From Clostridia bacterium (GTDB lineage Bacteria > Bacillota > Clostridia > Christensenellales > UBA1242): 9,076 nucleotides of DNA. How positions within the stretch are numbered: position 1 is the stretch's first letter; each line of letters begins with the position of its first letter. The notes under the pieces are model-generated. The model saw only the letters and a list, made by a program, of their open reading frames with translations, did not search any database and was not told the DNA's origin. The position numbers and the translations under genes were made by a program. Positions 5,780 to 9,076 of the stretch are shown here, piece after piece. Where the stretch lies: the NCBI GenBank assembly GCA_017650795.1, contig JAGCEE010000242.1:1-9076 (forward strand), written 5' to 3'.

Positions 5780-6104
5780 AATTTCTAATTTTTAACTGCG
5801 TACTACTTTGTTTCTGGTGGCTATATTTTCAGTCATTTAGGGAACTAAATTCCTTCAAACATTACGCCACCGAGCCTCGTATTACTTGTTAAAAAATAGA
5901 AATTTAAGAAATTGGGTTTTTGCCGAGCCTTGTAAATCTTGTCAAAATATCCAAAAAATAAGGCAATGCATGTTGTTTTAACTTGCCGAGCCTTGCAACT
6001 CTCATTAAAACAAAACAAAACATTTACAAGCATTTTTTAATTGCTAAAAAGAAATTATTAAATGATTATTTATTCGTGCATTAAATAACAAAAGGAGAAA
6101 GAGT
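5780..6104 (+). other. 325-nt non-coding spacer with hairpins and repeats inside the str operon
   Basis: No credible gene lies here. It contains a 6-bp stem GGTGGC/GCCACC (5816-5821 with 5866-5871) enclosing ATTTAG-GGAA-CTAAAT (5835-5850), a hairpin with a GNRA-type tetraloop; three diverged copies of a 26-nt repeat; and an AT-rich 3' end leading to the ribosome binding site of the next gene. No clear terminator or promoter was found, so the downstream genes may be cotranscribed with rpsG through this region. Confidence 0.55.
5869..6010 (+). repeat. Three diverged copies of a 26-nt repeat with CCGAGCCTT core
   Basis: Copies at 5869-5894, 5922-5947 and 5985-6010 share CCGAGCCT, a following TTGT/TTGC-like segment and a terminal AAAA; copies 2 and 3 share GCCGAGCCTTG exactly. 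Start-to-start distances are 53 and 63, so this is not a regular CRISPR-type array. GGCAA (5962-5966), between copies 2 and 3, can pair with TTGCC overlapping either copy (5920-5924 or 5983-5987). The reverse complement of the core, AAGGCTCGG, is present in the terminator after ypeB (4390-4398). Confidence 0.65.
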
Positions 6105-6398
6105 ATGTTTGTAGAAAAAGTAAATATAGAATCCCTTGAAGATTATCTTTCAACCACAATCGGATATCCTGTTAGTGCAAAAAGAGTACGAGATGGAATT
6201 TATGCAAAAATAGAAACAGGTTATTATGGTCCACAACCAGAATATTTAATTGAAGATTTTGGTGTTAAGGCGTTAAATAGTTATGGCGAAATGAATAAAG
6301 GTTTTTTCTGGGAAAAATGCAGAGAATATTATTTACAAAATTTTGTTAATTACAGAAACGAATACAATAAAAACCTTGAATCTCAAATGATCAAGTAA
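6105..6398 (+). CDS. Unrecognised small protein (97 residues) inside the str operon
   Basis: I do not recognise this protein. It is soluble, with no signal peptide, membrane segment or Cys-pair motif (its only Cys is C72). It is notably aromatic: 11 Tyr, 5 Phe and 1 Trp in 97 residues, with blocks TGYYGPQPEYLIEDF (38-52) and GFFWEKCREYYLQNFVNYRNEYNK (66-89). The first half looks alpha/beta and the C-terminal 30 residues helical. A good AGGAG lies 7 nt before the ATG, codon use resembles the neighbours, and fusA starts 34 nt after its stop, so it is almost certainly translated and probably cotranscribed with fusA. In most bacteria rpsG and fusA are adjacent, so a gene here is unusual. A role in translation is only a guess by position. 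Confidence 0.85.
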   Translation: MFVEKVNIESLEDYLSTTIGYPVSAKRVRDGIYAKIETGYYGPQPEYLIEDFGVKALNSYGEMNKGFFWEKCREYYLQNFVNYRNEYNKNLESQMIK

Positions 6399-6432
6399 AA
6401 TAACACAATAAAAATAATTAAAAGGAGAAAAT

Positions 6433-8505
6433 ATGGCTACCGATTTACGTTTAACTAGAAACATTGGTATTATGGCGCACATCGATGCTGGTAAAACAAC
6501 CACAACCGAACGTATACTTTTCTATACTGGAATAAACCACAAGATTGGTGAAGTTCATGATGGTGCCGCAACAATGGACTGGATGGTACAAGAGCAAGAA
6601 CGTGGTATAACCATCACATCTGCTTGTACAACTTGTCAATGGAAAGGCAAAAAAATCAACATCATCGATACCCCAGGACACGTTGACTTCACAATCGAAG
6701 TTCTTCGTTCACTAAAAGTTTTAGATGGTGCCGTTTTGGTGCTTTCTGCTCGTGACAAAGTTCAACCACAAACCGAAACAGTTTGGCGTCAAGCAAACCA
6801 ATGTAAAGTTCCAGTTATTATATATGTTAATAAAATGGATAGAGATGATGCATATTTTGATAAATGTGTAGACTCTGTTAGAGAAAGACTTCATACAACT
6901 CCACTTCCACTTCAAATGCCAATAGGAATGGCAGATACATTCCAAGGCGTTATTGACCTTCTTACTATGAAGGCATTTATACCGGAAGATGATATGGGTA
7001 AGATTATTGATGAAATCGAAATCCCTGCTGAGTATAAAGATGAAGCACAAAAAAGACACGATGCACTCATTGAGTCAATCGTTGAACTTGATGATAAACT
7101 ACTAGAAAGATATTTTGAGGGTGAAGAAATTTCACTTGATGAATTAAAAGCAGCAATTAGAACTGCAACAATAGATAAGAGAATCACACCTATGCTTTGT
7201 GGTTCATCTTACAAAAACAAAGGTGTACAAAACTTGCTTGATGCAATGGTGGATTATTTACCATCACCACTAGATATTCCAGCAATGAAGGGTATAAATC
7301 CAGACACTGGTTTAGAAGAAGAAAGAGAAGCAAAAGAAGATGCTCCATTTAGTGGTCTTGCATTTAAAATTGCAACCGACCCATTTGTTGGTGGTTTAAC
7401 TTATTTTAGGGTTTATAGCGGTGTTTTAAAAGCAGGTTCTTATGTGTATAACTCAATCACAGGAAAACAAGAACGTGTTGGACGTTTAATTAGAATGCAC
7501 GCAAACCACAGAACAGAAATAGACGAAGTTGGTGCTGGTGATATTGCCGCAATCGTTGGTTTAAAAGACACAATCACTGGTCACACACTTTGTGACGAGA
7601 AACACCCAATTCAATTAGAGAGCATGGTGTTCCCAGAGCCAGTTATTCAACTTGCTATTGAGCCAAAAACAAAAGATCAACAAGAAAAAATGGCTCTTGC
7701 TCTTGCAAAACTATCTCGTGAAGACCCTTCATTTAGAGTTTCTACAAACCAAGAAACAGGTCAAACAATTATTGCCGGTATGGGTGAGTTGCACCTAGAC
7801 ATTATTGTTGATAGACTTCTTCGTGAGTTTAAAGTAGAAGCCAATGTTGGTGCTCCACAAGTAAGTTATAGAGAAAGATTAAAGAAACCAGTAGAAGCCG
7901 AAGGTAAATTCATTCGTCAATCCGGTGGTAAAGGTCAATATGGTCACTGCTGGGTTAAGTTTGAGCCAATTGAAGGCGATGGCTACGAATTTGAAGATAA
8001 AACAGTTGGTGGTTCTATTCCAAAAGAATTCATTCAACCAATCAACAATGGTATAAATGAATCAAGAAAGAATGGTATCTTGGCTGGTTATGAAACAGTT
8101 GGTTTTAAAGCAACCGTATTTGATGGTTCTTACCACGATGTAGACTCATCAGAAATGGCATTTAAAATCGCAGGTTCTTTGGCATTTAAAGAGGCTGCAA
8201 GCAAGGCAGATACAGTTTTAATGGAACCAATCATGAAAGTTTCTGTAGAAGTTCCAGACGACTATCTTGGAACTGTTATGGGCAACATAACTTCTCGTAG
8301 AGGTCTTCTACTTGGAACAGAAAGCATTGCAGGAAGCCAAAGAATAAATGCCGAAGTTCCACTTTCGGAAATGTTTGGTTATGCAACCGACCTTCGTTCT
8401 CAAACTCAAGGTCGTGGTGTGTTCGTTATGGAACCACTTAAATATGCAGAAGTTCCAAAATCTATTTCAGAAAAGATAATTAGCACAAGAAAGAAAGCAG
8501 AATAA
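6433..8505 (+). CDS. fusA: Elongation factor G
   Basis: EF-G is the GTPase that drives tRNA-mRNA translocation and, with RRF, ribosome recycling. The 690 residues are full length. G motifs: AHIDAGKT (15-22), RGITI (57-61), DTPGH (79-83, with His83), NKMD (133-136) and GSSYKNKG (257-264). Domain II has DPFVGGLTYFRVYSG (316-330), domain III GELHLDIIVDRL (451-462), domain IV the loop GSYHDVDSSE (565-574), and domain V GNITSRRG (617-624). Unusual: SARDKVQPQTETVWRQ (105-120) where EF-G usually has a Gly-rich GGVxPQSETVWRQ-like segment, and DRDDAYF after NKMD. AGGAG lies 5 nt before the ATG. Codon use changes inside the gene (see findings). The DTPGHVDF and full domain IV mark it as EF-G rather than a Tet-type protection protein. 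Confidence 0.98.
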   Translation: MATDLRLTRNIGIMAHIDAGKTTTTERILFYTGINHKIGEVHDGAATMDWMVQEQERGITITSACTTCQWKGKKINIIDTPGHVDFTIEVLRSLKVLDGAVLVLSARDKVQPQTETVWRQANQCKVPVIIYVNKMDRDDAYFDKCVDSVRERLHTTPLPLQMPIGMADTFQGVIDLLTMKAFIPEDDMGKIIDEIEIPAEYKDEAQKRHDALIESIVELDDKLLERYFEGEEISLDELKAAIRTATIDKRITPMLCGSSYKNKGVQNLLDAMVDYLPSPLDIPAMKGINPDTGLEEEREAKEDAPFSGLAFKIATDPFVGGLTYFRVYSGVLKAGSYVYNSITGKQERVGRLIRMHANHRTEIDEVGAGDIAAIVGLKDTITGHTLCDEKHPIQLESMVFPEPVIQLAIEPKTKDQQEKMALALAKLSREDPSFRVSTNQETGQTIIAGMGELHLDIIVDRLLREFKVEANVGAPQVSYRERLKKPVEAEGKFIRQSGGKGQYGHCWVKFEPIEGDGYEFEDKTVGGSIPKEFIQPINNGINESRKNGILAGYETVGFKATVFDGSYHDVDSSEMAFKIAGSLAFKEAASKADTVLMEPIMKVSVEVPDDYLGTVMGNITSRRGLLLGTESIAGSQRINAEVPLSEMFGYATDLRSQTQGRGVFVMEPLKYAEVPKSISEKIISTRKKAE

Positions 8506-8525
8506 AAAAATTTATTAAAAACATT

Positions 8526-8553
8526 TTGAAAAACAAAATAAATATGTTATATT
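8526..8553 (+). promoter_or_regulatory. Sigma-A promoter for tuf in the fusA-tuf gap
   Basis: TTGAAA (8526-8531), a 16-nt spacer and TATATT (8548-8553), with TGT immediately before it (8545-8547), make an extended -10 promoter. Predicted start near 8560 gives a leader of about 33 nt. No terminator hairpin is visible between fusA and tuf, so tuf would be transcribed both from here and from the operon promoter. Confidence 0.6.
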
Positions 8554-8592
8554 GATAACTGATTCTAAAAAAATAAAAAAGGAGATATTAAA

Positions 8593-9076
8593 ATGGCTAA
8601 GGAAAAATTTGACAGAAGTAAAGTACACGTAAACGTTGGTACAATCGGCCACGTTGACCATGGTAAAACAACATTAACTTCTGCTATATGCCAATATTGC
8701 GCTGCTAAAGGTTTGGCAGAAGCAATGAAATACGAAGATATCGATAAAGCCCCAGAAGAAAAGGCTAGAGGTATCACAATCAACACTGCACACGTTGAAT
8801 ATCAAACCGCAAAAAGACACTACGCACACGTAGACTGCCCAGGACACGCTGACTATGTTAAAAACATGATCACAGGTGCTGCTCAAATGGACGGTGCTAT
8901 CCTAGTTGTTTCTTCAGCTGATGGCCCTATGCCACAAACAAGAGAGCACATCTTACTTGCTCGTCAAGTTGGTGTTCCTTATATCGTAGTATTCATGAAC
9001 AAAGTAGACCAAGTTGATGATGCAGAATTATTAGACTTAGTTGAAATGGAAATTAGAGAATTATTAAGCAAATATG
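8593..9076 (+). CDS. tuf: Elongation factor Tu (3' end outside window)
   Basis: EF-Tu delivers aminoacyl-tRNA to the ribosomal A site as a GTP complex. The window holds the first 161 codons, about 40% of the gene, covering most of the G domain; the frame is open to the last base. G motifs: GHVDHGKT (19-26), RGITI (59-63, with T62), DCPGHADY (81-88) and NKVD (136-139). The segment SAICQYCAAKGLAEAMKYEDIDKAPEEKARGIT carries the usual APEEKARGIT but is otherwise diverged from common EF-Tu, and SSADGPMPQT has Ser for the usual Ala. The GGAG site (8581-8584) lies 8 nt before the ATG. Last visible gene of the str operon. Confidence 0.98.
   Translation, partial: MAKEKFDRSKVHVNVGTIGHVDHGKTTLTSAICQYCAAKGLAEAMKYEDIDKAPEEKARGITINTAHVEYQTAKRHYAHVDCPGHADYVKNMITGAAQMDGAILVVSSADGPMPQTREHILLARQVGVPYIVVFMNKVDQVDDAELLDLVEMEIRELLSKY

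Noticed and set aside
5869..6010. The three 26-nt repeats as a CRISPR array
   Set aside because: The copies are diverged, spacing is uneven (53 and 63), the spacers are AT-rich, and no cas gene is near.
5845..6033. Minus-strand ORF of 62 codons over the repeat region
   Set aside because: Its repeated KARQ pieces simply come from the DNA repeats read backwards; there is no ribosome binding site and no recognisable product.
6451..7187. Several minus-strand ORFs inside fusA
   Set aside because: They are frame shadows of a strongly biased coding sequence and match no family.

Overview
The window looks like a piece of chromosome from a low-GC, spore-forming Firmicute of the clostridial kind. The evidence is AT-rich DNA with an A/T-heavy third codon position, strong AAAGGAG ribosome binding sites before nearly every gene, the spore germination pair sleB and ypeB, and Firmicute-like S12, S7, EF-G and EF-Tu. 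I cannot name the species. An uncultured clostridial lineage is my guess, because the gene order (sleB-ypeB next to the str operon, with no rpoC upstream) is not that of Bacillus or the familiar clostridia.

Region 1 (1-1780) is accessory. It holds the 3' part of a gene for a probable EcoRII-C-type (PD-(D/E)XK) restriction endonuclease, running in from the left edge. Convergent to it is an unrecognised 302-residue protein with an RNKKSAH motif that fits the HEPN pattern Rx4-6H. The two genes end on a shared bidirectional terminator, and both stops lie within a few bases of the hairpin. This looks like a small restriction or defence locus; any methyltransferase would be outside the window.

Region 2 (1781-4301) is a sporulation block. 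A perfect 13-bp hairpin sits in the divergent gap. Then come a candidate sigma-G promoter, sleB (spore cortex-lytic enzyme), an unusually long AT-rich gap of 277 bp, and ypeB (the SleB partner and stabiliser). In the spore these two act together to break down cortex peptidoglycan during germination.

Region 3 (4302-4806) is non-coding and dense in signals: an 11-bp hairpin, a strong intrinsic terminator, a near-consensus sigma-A promoter whose -10 box lies inside the arm of a second terminator, and a leader of about 310 nt before rpsL. The leader can be drawn as a 7-bp closing stem around three consecutive hairpins, with at least one competing pairing. It is the best candidate in the window for an undescribed regulatory RNA.

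Region 4 (4807-9076) is the str operon: rpsL, rpsG, an inserted unrecognised small gene (97 residues), fusA, and the first 161 codons of tuf. The 325-nt gap between rpsG and the small gene carries three diverged copies of a 26-nt repeat plus hairpins. Its 9-nt core also occurs, inverted, in the terminator after ypeB. tuf has its own extended -10 promoter. I see no tRNA, rRNA, CRISPR array or insertion sequence.
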